Shown: positions 44,294 to 53,520 of the stretch, piece after piece
Layout: each line of letters begins with the position of its first letter
How positions within the stretch are numbered: the stretch's first letter is position 1
Assembly (NCBI RefSeq): GCF_001050235.1
Contig: NZ_DF967972.1
Span: forward strand, 3,872,724 to 3,936,723
From: Longilinea arvoryzae
Lineage (GTDB): Bacteria > Chloroflexota > Anaerolineae > Anaerolineales > Anaerolineaceae
Reading direction: 5' to 3'
DNA length: 64,000 nt
Made by a program: the position numbers and the translations under genes
Notes under the pieces: model-generated
What the model was told of the DNA's origin: nothing
Databases searched by the model: none
The model's input: the letters and a program-made list of their open reading frames with translations, nothing else

Positions 44294-47200
44294 TTACTTC
44301 TGCACGAAGGGAATGAACACCTTATTGTCATTGGCAGCCTGCTGCAAAATCGTACAGGTCCCGCTCGAGACCAACAGTGTACCGTTGATCGGATTTTTCA
44401 AGACGAAATAGAAGAACTTGTCCGGGTCTTCCGGATTGGACGGCAGAATTTCGACGCTGACCTTCTGCGTGAGGCTCTGACCGGCCAGGAAAGTCAATTT
44501 AGCTGACCATCTGACGTAATCCACGCCGTCGACCGCCGAAGCCGCGTAGGTATAGTATTCCACGCTGGCGGATTTTCCGGCTCCAAGCGCCTTGTCGATG
44601 CTCACGGTAAAGGTACAGTACGTCTTGGGTGTGGCGGACGTGGGACGGATGACCTGAACGCTGTCCACCGCGAATGCCACGTCTGCGAGGCTGATGGTGC
44701 CAATGAAATTGGAATCCAGGGCATCGGCTCCGGCCAGTGTGATGTTGATCGAGGTGGGTGTGAAATTGTAACCCTGCAAACCGGGGGACACAAAATAATT
44801 CCCGTTCTGCAGCCCTGAGAAGCTGTAATAACCATTTTCATCAGTCACCGTGTTGAGTTCGTTTGGCAGATCTCCCTGCAGCAGGACAGATACGCCCGGT
44901 AAGCCGTCTCCAACCGCGGTGTCCTTGGTGATCCGGCCGCTGATCGTATAGGTGGCGGGTGGGATGACGGCATTCCCCAGCCAGGGATCGAAGGCCACCC
45001 GGTCGCTGACCCGGCTGCCGAGTCCGGGGATGTTCAGCGTTGGATGGTAGGGCCCACTTGCGTCGCCCCAATAATTGGACGTGGCGTCGAAGGCCGGCGC
45101 CGCGCAATCCGGCAGCGCGGGAGAATAACCATTCAGGTTGTTATTCTCGATCCCATTTTGGGTGGTTTTGGTGCCGAACAGGTCGTTGTTGTGCGCTTTG
45201 ACGCACAGGTGACCGGTCTTTCCGGCGCCGCTGGGGTTGCCCTGAATGTGAATCGTATTCAGGTAGAAGGTCGAATGCGAGATCCCCGCCGATATATCGC
45301 CGTTATCCAACGCGGTGAGGCTGATGCCGGTGGTGTTTTGAGTGAAGGTGCAATGGTCGACCGTGGTCAGGTTATTCAGATTGACCCCGCCATCGAAATA
45401 AATATGCAAACCCTTCGTGGCATACCGGACGACCGCATTGTGGAAGGCATTGGAAGCTGCAAGCTGCACTTCGCCCCAATCTCCGATGGTCGGGCGAGTA
45501 ATGCCATCCCGATTCGTATCCCCGTCTGCCGAATCATCCTTGATGGAGGTGAAGATAACCGGTTGGGTATCCGTGGACAACAGATTCAAAGTCCCCTTGA
45601 CCACCATCATCAACCTGGTGGCAAATTTGAATACGGTTCCGGCCGGCACAGCGACCGCCGCATTCGCCGCATTTGTGGCACCGACGGTGACATTATCCTG
45701 GGGTTTATACGAAAATCCATCATCACTGACCGTCAGCGGGAAGTTCCCGACGATGGCGTAAGGAACGCCTTCAATACGGACGAGTTCGCCGGCGTTGTTC
45801 CACGTGCCGGCCATGCCAATCGCGGGGAAGAGGTTGGGCGATGCGGCCAGATAGGCCTGCGGGGCGGCGGGAGCTGCGAGGGGCTGGTCGCCGGGTTTCA
45901 GGCTTTCCAGGACGGCCTGGGTGCCTGGTGCATCCAGCCCGCCGATGGCTAGATCTTCCACCGGGTTGGTCTCATTACCCGAGGATGCCAATCCATCGGC
46001 CGCCAATCCGTTTCCAAGGGCGGACCGACCGTTGATCTGGTTGGCGCCGGTGAAGGAGGGATAGGAAGTGCCCCCCAGGAAGATCGGGTAGTAGGCAATG
46101 TTGGTAAAGGTGTTGTTCTCCAGCACCGGGTTTATGATGCCCGTGGATTTATCGTGCGCGACGGTCAAAACGCCGTAGTTGCTATCGTGAATATTGTTAT
46201 TCCGCAGGGTGGCGTTGATATTGCCCTTGCCCGGGTAAATAACCGTACTGGAAACCTGGCGCCAACCGACCACGAGGACGATGGCCGAATGGCAGTTGGT
46301 AAACTCGGTGGTTTCGATCAGGGTCGCGATTTGGGTGTTCTCCGGCCCATCGTAATACACCCCCAATCCGGCGGTCGAGTAATAAACCTTTAAATCGTGG
46401 ATGTGGTTATTCTTGCCGGGATAATCGTTCAGCCAGACCGTCTTCCAGGCCGAGCGCGAGATGGACTGGGGTTGCGGGGCTGCATCGATGTTGCCGCCGT
46501 AAGCATCGTCCAGATAGGATGTAAAAATGATCTCCTTGCTGGGCGAACTTTGCAAATTAAGATAACCATCCGCGTAGATGTATTTATCCGCCATGAATTT
46601 CACGATCAGGCTCTCGGGCAACGTGATGGTTGGCGTGTAATACACGCCATTTTCCTGGATGAGCGTTTCCTTCACCACATAGGGCATGTCCTGATTGAAG
46701 GTATTGTCGTGCACCTTCGACCAGGTCGCATCGCGGCACCAGGTGCCGCCCACCGCAATTGCCGGATGGGTGTTGGACCAGAAGAGGTTATCGGTGTACG
46801 TCGGGTTCGAAGACCCCTGCAAGTACAGCGGGAATTGGCTGTGCAGGCTGAAATTATTTTGAGTCAAAGTTGGATCGGCCGTACCGCAGTGCAGCGCAAC
46901 GCTGGTATCCGTCAGGGTGTGGATTCCATAATCGTTGGATACGAAGATGTTGTTTGCCACATTCGACAGGATGTCGTAATCGGATCCGATTTTGAAAGTC
47001 AAACCGTTTGTATTCAGCTGGAAGGTGTTGTTCGTGATTCCCAAATTAAAATCGTCGGGAGACGGGTTTGTAGCAGACTGATGAATGACCAGACCGTCTT
47101 TCGCGTATTGAACGGTCGCATACGAGAAAGGCCCGGAGGCCGGGTTGGCCAGATAAATGCCGCCCCAATCTCCGCGCGCCGGGGCCGGATTGGGCGTGGG

Positions 47201-49795
47201 CGCGCCGTTCGTATCACCGCCCACCGAATCATCCCGGTAGGACGTGAAGTAATTTTGCGCGCTCGGACCGGTCGTCATGTTCAGCGAACCATAGAAGTGC
47301 AGTTCTTTTGAAACATCGAATTTAAAGACCACCCCACCGTCCATGGTGGTCGGGGTATTCCAGTCGAAATTTGTAGTTAAAGAGACAACATACGGGACCA
47401 ATTGCCCGTTCAAGGGCGCGTCCGGCCCGGCCATGATCCGGGGCAGCCGGATACGGAACAACGGATCGCTGCTGACCGCGCCAAAGTAGCCGCCCAGCGC
47501 GATGGCTGTGTGGGCGTTATTGACAAATTGGTTGCTGGGTTCGAAATATTCGAGGGTGGCCGAACCATTCAGGAAAATGGGGAAAGTGGTATTGCCGATG
47601 AACTGGTTGTTGCTCAGGGTCGGCCGCGAAAGGCCGGTTACCTTCGGGGTGCTGTTCAGGGTATCCCTGGCGAAAGTACCCAAACCGTACGAATTGTATT
47701 GGAAGACATTATTGCTGATGAGGCTGGTAATGTCGTTCGTCGCCTGGATATCCAGATACAGGCCGAAATTGTTATATTCAAAGACCGAGTTCCCAATGGC
47801 GGCATCGAATGGAGCGGACACGGCTGTATTCTTGTTTTCCACGTGCAAGGCTTTATCGCCGTAGCGGAAAACCGTGTTGAGGATTTCACTATCCGGATGG
47901 CGGATTAAGAATTCTCCCCAATCTCCCGGCGTTGGCGAAATGCCAACCCCGCCATCCGTTGCCCCTCCAAAAAAGCCGTCATAATACGAAGTAAATATGA
48001 TCGGGGCCTCCGGGGTGCTTTGTAATTGCACCTGTGAGGCTGCATACAAGTACGAACGATTATTCCGTTCGAAGTTATTGACAAAGAATTTGACGATCGT
48101 CCCGGCCGGGAAGGTAAATACTCCGGTGGTATCAACGCCTCCGGCAATGTCTTTGTTTCCAAACCACACCTGCCCGATCACGAGATAGGGAAGCGGCGAA
48201 AGGCCCTGCCCGTCGACGGACGAAAATTCGACGGATGAACGCCACTTGCCCATAATGCCAATGGCCGGATGAAGGTTATCGATAAATGTATTATTGACAT
48301 ATGTTGGCTGGACGGTATTTTCCAGTAAAATCGGCACACCGGGGTTCGTATCCGTCTTGACAGTCGGAACGATGCCCTGCTTTTCGAATGTGCAATCTTG
48401 AATGGTCGGTTGAATGCGCGAATTCGGGTTATTGGAAACGGCGCTAAAGTGCAAACCGTTTTGATTTCCAAGAAATGAATCCTTGACGATTACCGGTAAG
48501 CGGGGATTATTCTGGGTTGTGGTCGTTTCATACCACAGGCCGTTGACGGCATAGCGGAAATTAATCCATTGGAAGAGATAGTTTGGATCGGTCGGTGCGC
48601 GTTGGTCGCGAAAATCAACGCCTAACCAATCGCCGGCCAGGGGTTCGGTATCGAGATCATCCCCGTTCGTATCTCCACCGATGCTGTCATCCCGATAAGA
48701 GGTAAAGGTGATGGGGTCCGCCTCGGTGGATTGGAAAACAACCCCGGAAGAATTGGTGGCATAGATCGTCAATCCGGGCACCGGGTCGGTGGTCTTTGCC
48801 AGGTTGTAGCGGGTGAAGCTCTTGATTACAGCACCGGCCGGAATGGTCAGAGTCGCCGACCCGGAGACTTCCATCGGTGCCACGATGACGAACGGCATGC
48901 CGTCCACGATGGTCAACGCGCCGCTGCCGTTGAAAACACCCCCCAGACCGATGCCCAGTTTATCCGCGGGATCGATATAACCGCTGATCGTATTGCTGTC
49001 GTAGGTTGGGAAGGAGGTGCCATAAAGATAAATCGGCAGAATCGAATTATTGTTGAAGTCGTTATTCGCAAGCGTCGGATTGACCTGGCCATTTCCGTTC
49101 GTGCGCCGGGTGCAAAAGCCGTATTTATTCTCGGTAAAGGTATTTCCGCTGACCAATCCGGTGATCGAACCGTTGTTTTGGAGCGACAGGGTAAGTCCGC
49201 AGGTATTCTCTACGAAAATGTTATCCGAGATCACCGGCTGGTATGTGACCGCCCCGGCGTTGTGAATGTTCAATCCATCCTTGCCGTACCGAACATTCAG
49301 ATATTGAACGGCCGGGTCCAGGGTATCCCAGGCAGCCAGTTGAACCGAATCCCAGTCACCCGGGGCCGGCAACGTCTGCTGAATATCGCCATTGGTGTCC
49401 CCACCCGCGGAATCGTCGCGGCCGGAGGTAAAAACAACGCGTTCAGCATCGAGAGGCGGAAGCTGACTAAAAGTAAAGCGTAAATCCCCGCTCACCTTCA
49501 GGCCTGTTAAATTGGTCGCGGTTGCCGGGTCATAAGGAACCCAGAATTTGACGATCGTCCCGCCCTGGATGGTGAGCGTGGCGCCAGCCAGAACTTCGAT
49601 GTCATTCATTACATAATAAACATTGCCCGCAGTCCAGATCGTATTCGCTGCAATGTTGCTGTTCACAATCACCACTGGCCATGGAGCATCCTGGTGCTGG
49701 CTGGAAGCCTGAACAGGCCATGCGCTCTGTAGGGATAAAAATAAAACAAGGACAAGAATAACCGGCAGGAATGGACGATGGGTGGTCTTATTCAT
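44294..49795 (-). CDS. Giant secreted parallel beta-helix surface protein, 1833 aa
   Basis: Signal peptide MNKTTHRPFLPVILVLVLFL. About 1600 residues of right-handed beta-helix follow, organised as six modules. Each has an FTSYRDDSxGGDTNGD element followed by a GDW motif, and a run of Asn-rich coils (NNxFxxNxxGL). A carboxypeptidase-regulatory/SdrB-like domain (YTISGRITKDTAVGDGLPGVSVLLQG ... YYSFSGLQNGNYFV) and a Calx-beta domain (VDYVRWSAKLTFLAGQSLTQKVSVEI) come next. The end is KVFIPFVQK, like C-terminal tails seen on Chloroflexota secreted proteins. Start ATG 49795 chosen for the signal peptide. Likely adhesin or polysaccharide-binding protein. Confidence 0.85.
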   Translation of the reverse strand: MNKTTHRPFLPVILVLVLFLSLQSAWPVQASSQHQDAPWPVVIVNSNIAANTIWTAGNVYYVMNDIEVLAGATLTIQGGTIVKFWVPYDPATATNLTGLKVSGDLRFTFSQLPPLDAERVVFTSGRDDSAGGDTNGDIQQTLPAPGDWDSVQLAAWDTLDPAVQYLNVRYGKDGLNIHNAGAVTYQPVISDNIFVENTCGLTLSLQNNGSITGLVSGNTFTENKYGFCTRRTNGNGQVNPTLANNDFNNNSILPIYLYGTSFPTYDSNTISGYIDPADKLGIGLGGVFNGSGALTIVDGMPFVIVAPMEVSGSATLTIPAGAVIKSFTRYNLAKTTDPVPGLTIYATNSSGVVFQSTEADPITFTSYRDDSIGGDTNGDDLDTEPLAGDWLGVDFRDQRAPTDPNYLFQWINFRYAVNGLWYETTTTQNNPRLPVIVKDSFLGNQNGLHFSAVSNNPNSRIQPTIQDCTFEKQGIVPTVKTDTNPGVPILLENTVQPTYVNNTFIDNLHPAIGIMGKWRSSVEFSSVDGQGLSPLPYLVIGQVWFGNKDIAGGVDTTGVFTFPAGTIVKFFVNNFERNNRSYLYAASQVQLQSTPEAPIIFTSYYDGFFGGATDGGVGISPTPGDWGEFLIRHPDSEILNTVFRYGDKALHVENKNTAVSAPFDAAIGNSVFEYNNFGLYLDIQATNDITSLISNNVFQYNSYGLGTFARDTLNSTPKVTGLSRPTLSNNQFIGNTTFPIFLNGSATLEYFEPSNQFVNNAHTAIALGGYFGAVSSDPLFRIRLPRIMAGPDAPLNGQLVPYVVSLTTNFDWNTPTTMDGGVVFKFDVSKELHFYGSLNMTTGPSAQNYFTSYRDDSVGGDTNGAPTPNPAPARGDWGGIYLANPASGPFSYATVQYAKDGLVIHQSATNPSPDDFNLGITNNTFQLNTNGLTFKIGSDYDILSNVANNIFVSNDYGIHTLTDTSVALHCGTADPTLTQNNFSLHSQFPLYLQGSSNPTYTDNLFWSNTHPAIAVGGTWCRDATWSKVHDNTFNQDMPYVVKETLIQENGVYYTPTITLPESLIVKFMADKYIYADGYLNLQSSPSKEIIFTSYLDDAYGGNIDAAPQPQSISRSAWKTVWLNDYPGKNNHIHDLKVYYSTAGLGVYYDGPENTQIATLIETTEFTNCHSAIVLVVGWRQVSSTVIYPGKGNINATLRNNNIHDSNYGVLTVAHDKSTGIINPVLENNTFTNIAYYPIFLGGTSYPSFTGANQINGRSALGNGLAADGLASSGNETNPVEDLAIGGLDAPGTQAVLESLKPGDQPLAAPAAPQAYLAASPNLFPAIGMAGTWNNAGELVRIEGVPYAIVGNFPLTVSDDGFSYKPQDNVTVGATNAANAAVAVPAGTVFKFATRLMMVVKGTLNLLSTDTQPVIFTSIKDDSADGDTNRDGITRPTIGDWGEVQLAASNAFHNAVVRYATKGLHIYFDGGVNLNNLTTVDHCTFTQNTTGISLTALDNGDISAGISHSTFYLNTIHIQGNPSGAGKTGHLCVKAHNNDLFGTKTTQNGIENNNLNGYSPALPDCAAPAFDATSNYWGDASGPYHPTLNIPGLGSRVSDRVAFDPWLGNAVIPPATYTISGRITKDTAVGDGLPGVSVLLQGDLPNELNTVTDENGYYSFSGLQNGNYFVSPGLQGYNFTPTSINITLAGADALDSNFIGTISLADVAFAVDSVQVIRPTSATPKTYCTFTVSIDKALGAGKSASVEYYTYAASAVDGVDYVRWSAKLTFLAGQSLTQKVSVEILPSNPEDPDKFFYFVLKNPINGTLLVSSGTCTILQQAANDNKVFIPFVQK

Positions 49796-49848
49796 TTGAC
49801 TCAATCCTTTTATATGGAAAAACGAGCAAAAAATACTTGCCTCTGAAT

Positions 49849-49876
49849 AGTATATATTGCGGCACCGGGTTGTCAA
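49849..49876 (-). promoter_or_regulatory. Promoter of the beta-helix protein gene
   Basis: Minus strand: TTGACA (complement of 49871-49876), 16-base spacer, TATACT (complement of 49849-49854), about 55 bases before the ATG. Confidence 0.65.
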
Positions 49877-49994
49877 CTTATCAACACCTTTCGATTTTAT
49901 AAGGCTTCCCGGTGGCATCCCAGGCGCCAATGACCCCGGATTGGATGTTATTATCCGCCGATCCGGCTGGCGTCAGAGGCCGGTTCCGTGAAGG

Positions 49995-50010
49995 TGCAAC
50001 AATTGTTGCA
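49995..50010. promoter_or_regulatory. Operator 1: 16-bp perfect palindrome
   Basis: TGCAACAATTGTTGCA. It overlaps the -35 box of the promoter at 50006. A second copy lies 44 bases downstream, four helical turns away. Confidence 0.75.
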
Positions 50011-50034
50011 TTTCAAATTGATTTGAGCTATACT
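50006..50034 (+). promoter_or_regulatory. Promoter of the ChrB-N/P-type ATPase operon
   Basis: TTGCAT 50006-50011, 17-base spacer, TATACT 50029-50034. The -10 sits in the centre of a third symmetric element, ATTTGAGCTATACTCAAAT (50021-50039). Confidence 0.7.
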
Positions 50035-50038
50035 CAAA

Positions 50039-50054
50039 TGCAACAATTGTTTCA
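50039..50054. promoter_or_regulatory. Operator 2: second copy of the palindrome
   Basis: TGCAACAATTGTTTCA, one base different from operator 1, at the expected transcription start. With operator 1 it brackets the promoter. Confidence 0.7.
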
Positions 50055-50066
50055 ACCGAGGTTGCT

Positions 50067-50627
50067 ATGAACTGGCTCCTATTCTCATCCCAACTTCCCA
50101 CTCATCCATCCAGCCTGCGCGTGAACGTCTGGCGAAAGCTGCGCGCGGTCGGCGCGTTGGGCCTGCAAAACGGCGTCTGGCTGCTGCCAGACCGGCCCGA
50201 TCAAACCCAATTCCTCGCGGTTTTATTGGAGTGGATCCAGAAGCAAGGCGCCAGCGGGCAAATATTCCGTGTAGCGCCGCTCGACGCGGCCGTCGAACAG
50301 GACATCTTGTCCCGGTTCCGCACCGAACGGGAAGAAGAATATATCGAATTTCTCGAACGCTGCCAGGAATTTCTGGCGGAAATCGAAAAGGAATCCGGAA
50401 AGCAAAAATATACCTTCGCCGAGTTGGAAGAAAACGAACAGGATCTCCAACGCCTGGAGGGTTGGTTCGAAAAAATCGTGAAACGGGATTTTACAGGTGG
50501 CGAGGTGGCGGGGCAATCCGCTGTTGCACTGGAAAAATGTCGAGCGTCCTTCGAGGTCTTTTCCAACGAAGTGTACGACCGCCAGGCCTCCGTACCCGGG
50601 CAGAACTTGAATTTGACGGAAAAATAG
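50067..50627 (+). CDS. ChrB N-terminal-domain/PaaX-like regulator, 186 aa
   Basis: MNWLLFSSQLPTHPSSLRVNVWRKLRAVGALGLQNGVWLLP matches the start of the ChrB N-terminal domain, a winged-helix-like fold shared with PaaX. The C-terminal half is helical and charged (FRTEREEEYIEFLERCQEFLAEIEKES). It lacks the C-terminal chromate-resistance domain of full ChrB. The two operator copies just upstream suggest autoregulation. It precedes a P-type ATPase gene by 11 bases. Confidence 0.82.
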   Translation: MNWLLFSSQLPTHPSSLRVNVWRKLRAVGALGLQNGVWLLPDRPDQTQFLAVLLEWIQKQGASGQIFRVAPLDAAVEQDILSRFRTEREEEYIEFLERCQEFLAEIEKESGKQKYTFAELEENEQDLQRLEGWFEKIVKRDFTGGEVAGQSAVALEKCRASFEVFSNEVYDRQASVPGQNLNLTEK

Positions 50628-50638
50628 TCACAAAAAAA

Positions 50639-53236
50639 ATGATCGAACATCCCCTGACAAATGACTTCCCCTGGCACACGGCCAGCGTGGATGAAACAAT
50701 CGCGCGTTTGCAAACCAACCAGACCAACGGCCTGACCGATCCGGAAGCCGGCCGGCGTCTCACTCAAGCCGGTCCCAACACCCTGGCCGTTGAAAGGCCG
50801 GAGTCCTTCTGGCATGAATTCTTCGAGGAGCTGCACGAACCGATGGTGCTTATGCTGCTGGTCACCGGCGTGCTGTATGCCATCTGGGGGGAGGTTTCCG
50901 AGGCCATTACCATCTTCGTGATCATTTTGACGTTGAACACCGTGGAAGTAACCAACGAGCAGCGCTCGAAAAGAGCCATTGCCAGCCTGCGCAAATTGGC
51001 CGAACCGACGGCTTCGGTCCGTCGTGGAGGGCATTTTACAGAACTACCCGTCGATCAAATCGTCCCGGGCGATGTCATCCTGCTTCAGGACGGGCGCCGG
51101 GTTCCCGCAGATGCGCACCTGGTGGAGGTGTACAGCCTCTCGGTTGACGAATCCGCGCTGACCGGCGAGTCTCTACCGGTGGAAAAAAGCGCGGCCTTCA
51201 TCGCCAATCCTGAAACGCCTCTGGCCGATCGCCAGAACATGGTCTATTCGTCCACGCTGGTCAGCCGCGGAAAAGGATGGGCCGTGGTCGTCGCCACCGG
51301 CATGAGCACCGAGATCGGCCGCATCGCCGGCATGGCCCGTGAGGTCCGCGAACCGCGCACGCCCCTTCAGAATATGATGGAGGAGTTGAGCAAGATCCTG
51401 GTCTGGTTCGCGTTGGGATTCAGCATCCTGGTGCCGCTGGTGGGGATACTGCTGGCTCACCAGCCCCCGAAACAGATGCTGCTGACTGGCCTGTCCCTGG
51501 CATTCGCCACCATCCCGGAAGAAATGCCCATCATCATCACCATGGTGCTCTCCCTGGGCGCCTTCCGCCTGTCGAAGAAGCACGCCATTGCCAGACGCCT
51601 GAATGCCGTGGAATCGCTGGGATCGGTGACGGTCATTGCCACCGACAAGACCGGCACGTTGACCGAAAACCGCATGGCAGTCACGCGCTTCGAACCCGCC
51701 GGAGCAAAAGAACGCCTGCTGGAAATCGGCGTATTCTGCAATGACGCTGTCCCGGATGGGATGGATTTCAGGGGCGACGCGGTGGATACGGCCCTGCTGC
51801 GCGCGGCCCAAACCGCGGGCATGGACGTCAGCGCCAGCCGTAAGGCGCGCCCGATCGTGGCTGAATTCCCCTTCGACAACAACCGCAAATGCATGTCGAC
51901 CGTCACGCGCAAGGATGATCATGCCTGGGTGGCGGTAAAAGGCGCTCCCGAATCGATCCTCCCACAGTGCATCCTGAAGCTGGATGGGAAAAAGGTCGTA
52001 TCCTTCGATACCGCGGCGAAACAGGCTGTTTTGGATTGCGTGGATGGAATGGCAGCCGATGGTCTGAGGGTCCTGGCCCTGGCAGAACGCACTTTGGACG
52101 CCGAAAATCTGGACTTGGAAATCGTAGAAAGCGGATTGGCATTCATTGGCCTGGTTGGGCTGCAGGATCCGCCCCGCCCGGAAGTACGTCAGGCCATTGC
52201 CACCTGCCGGCGGGCCGGAGTGCGCGCCATCATGATCACCGGCGATCACCCGCTGACCGCCCGGGCCATCGCCCGCCAGGTTGGCCTGGATGGCGATTTC
52301 GGCGTGGTCACCGGTCCGGAGTTGGATCAGCTTTCGGACCGGGAATTGAAAGAAACCGTCCGGCGCGTTTCGATCTTCGCGCGCGCCACTCCTGAACATA
52401 AGTTGCGTATCGTGCAGGCCCTGCAGGCCCTGGGCGAACGGGTGGCCGTTACCGGCGACGGGGTCAACGATGCTCCAGCTCTGGCAGCGGCGGATATCGG
52501 CGTAGCCATGGGCGAAACCGGCACCGACGTGGCCCGTGAAGCCGGCGATCTGGTACTGGCGGATGACAATTTCACCACCATCCTGCACGCCGTCGAAGAG
52601 GGCCGACTGATCTTCGAAAACCTGAAAAAAGGCGTGCGCTATTACCTGGCCTGCAAAGTGGCGCTGATCATGATCAATCTGCTGCCAACGCTGCTGCTGG
52701 TACCCGTCCCCTTTGCTCCTGTGCAAATCATCCTGATGGAACTCTTTATGGATCTGATGGCGGCGGCCTCTTTCGTGGTCGAAGGGCCCGAATCGGATCT
52801 GCTGGAGCGCAAACCGCGCGACCCAAAAGCCAAATTCATGGATGGGGCTATGATCGGCGGAATTCTCACCTCGGCCCTGGGTCTGTTTATCGCAATCACC
52901 ACGGTTTATCTGGTCACCTGGTACAACACGCACGATATCGCCGTTTCACAAACCACGGCTTTCTTTGGCTGGTTGATCGGGCATGTTCTGTTGGCTTTCA
53001 ACCTGCGGTCTGAGCGCCAGCCTGTTTTCCAGGCGGGTCTGAGCAGCAACCGGATGATGTTGGCCTGGGCTGGAGCCGTTGCAGTGTTCCTGCTGCTGGT
53101 CTCGGTAATTCCGGGCGCCCGGCAACTCATGAAAGCGGCTCCACTGACCGGTTCGCAATGGTCGATGATTCTGATTGCGACCTTTATCGGCACCTTCTGG
53201 ATGGAGGTCAAAAAGAGAATCACATTTAAAAAATGA
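50639..53236 (+). CDS. Cation-translocating P-type ATPase (P2-like), 865 aa
   Basis: P-type ATPase without metal-binding domains. The N-terminal cation_ATPase_N motif is TNGLTDPEAGRRLTQAGPNTL, the actuator is DESALTGESLPVEK, and phosphorylated D336 is in [12 protein letters not shown]. The membrane site is IPEEMPIIITMVLSLGAFRL and the hinge [32 protein letters not shown]. Six C-terminal helices are present. Closest in layout to Ca2+/Mn2+ or H+ pumps; the ion is not certain. The ATG at 50639 is used because the longer frame overlaps the regulator gene. Confidence 0.9.
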   Translation: MIEHPLTNDFPWHTASVDETIARLQTNQTNGLTDPEAGRRLTQAGPNTLAVERPESFWHEFFEELHEPMVLMLLVTGVLYAIWGEVSEAITIFVIILTLNTVEVTNEQRSKRAIASLRKLAEPTASVRRGGHFTELPVDQIVPGDVILLQDGRRVPADAHLVEVYSLSVDESALTGESLPVEKSAAFIANPETPLADRQNMVYSSTLVSRGKGWAVVVATGMSTEIGRIAGMAREVREPRTPLQNMMEELSKILVWFALGFSILVPLVGILLAHQPPKQMLLTGLSLAFATIPEEMPIIITMVLSLGAFRLSKKHAIARRLNAVESLGSVTVIATDKTGTLTENRMAVTRFEPAGAKERLLEIGVFCNDAVPDGMDFRGDAVDTALLRAAQTAGMDVSASRKARPIVAEFPFDNNRKCMSTVTRKDDHAWVAVKGAPESILPQCILKLDGKKVVSFDTAAKQAVLDCVDGMAADGLRVLALAERTLDAENLDLEIVESGLAFIGLVGLQDPPRPEVRQAIATCRRAGVRAIMITGDHPLTARAIARQVGLDGDFGVVTGPELDQLSDRELKETVRRVSIFARATPEHKLRIVQALQALGERVAVTGDGVNDAPALAAADIGVAMGETGTDVAREAGDLVLADDNFTTILHAVEEGRLIFENLKKGVRYYLACKVALIMINLLPTLLLVPVPFAPVQIILMELFMDLMAAASFVVEGPESDLLERKPRDPKAKFMDGAMIGGILTSALGLFIAITTVYLVTWYNTHDIAVSQTTAFFGWLIGHVLLAFNLRSERQPVFQAGLSSNRMMLAWAGAVAVFLLLVSVIPGARQLMKAAPLTGSQWSMILIATFIGTFWMEVKKRITFKK

Positions 53237-53520
53237 CCTGCAATTTCAGGAGGATCCATTCGTCAGAGTTACCCGCTCTCTCCCCGACCGGCGTCCGGCA
53301 GTCGAAGCCTTCGATCCGTTCAAGACCATTGGGACGATCTGGGAGGGTTCGAACGAGTCGGGTTTGCCGGTTTGATCCTGCTGGTCGCCCGAAAAAACTG
53401 CATCGAACGGGCGATCAGGAACACTCTATTTTCTCTCCTCCGGGCCGGTTGACATTTACCGAAGGTCGCATCAGATAAAACGAAACCAGAAACACACAAC
53501 CGAAATTCTAGAAGGCATCC

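Noticed and set aside
44294..49795. Repeated DNA in the beta-helix gene as CRISPR or satellite repeats
   Set aside because: The repeats are diverged coding modules spaced hundreds of bases apart, with no short constant repeat and spacer pattern.
50231..50638. N-terminal extension of the P-type ATPase
   Set aside because: It overlaps the ChrB-N gene out of frame and is Arg/Gly-rich shadow sequence; the ATPase domain starts after ATG 50639.
51173..52933. 586-aa open frame antisense to the P-type ATPase
   Set aside because: The sense strand carries all ATPase motifs; the antisense product is His/Gln/Asp-rich shadow sequence.
53237..53520. Short frames between the P-type ATPase and MFS genes
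   Set aside because: No family-like sequence, ribosome sites or coherent codon pattern; treated as an intergenic region.
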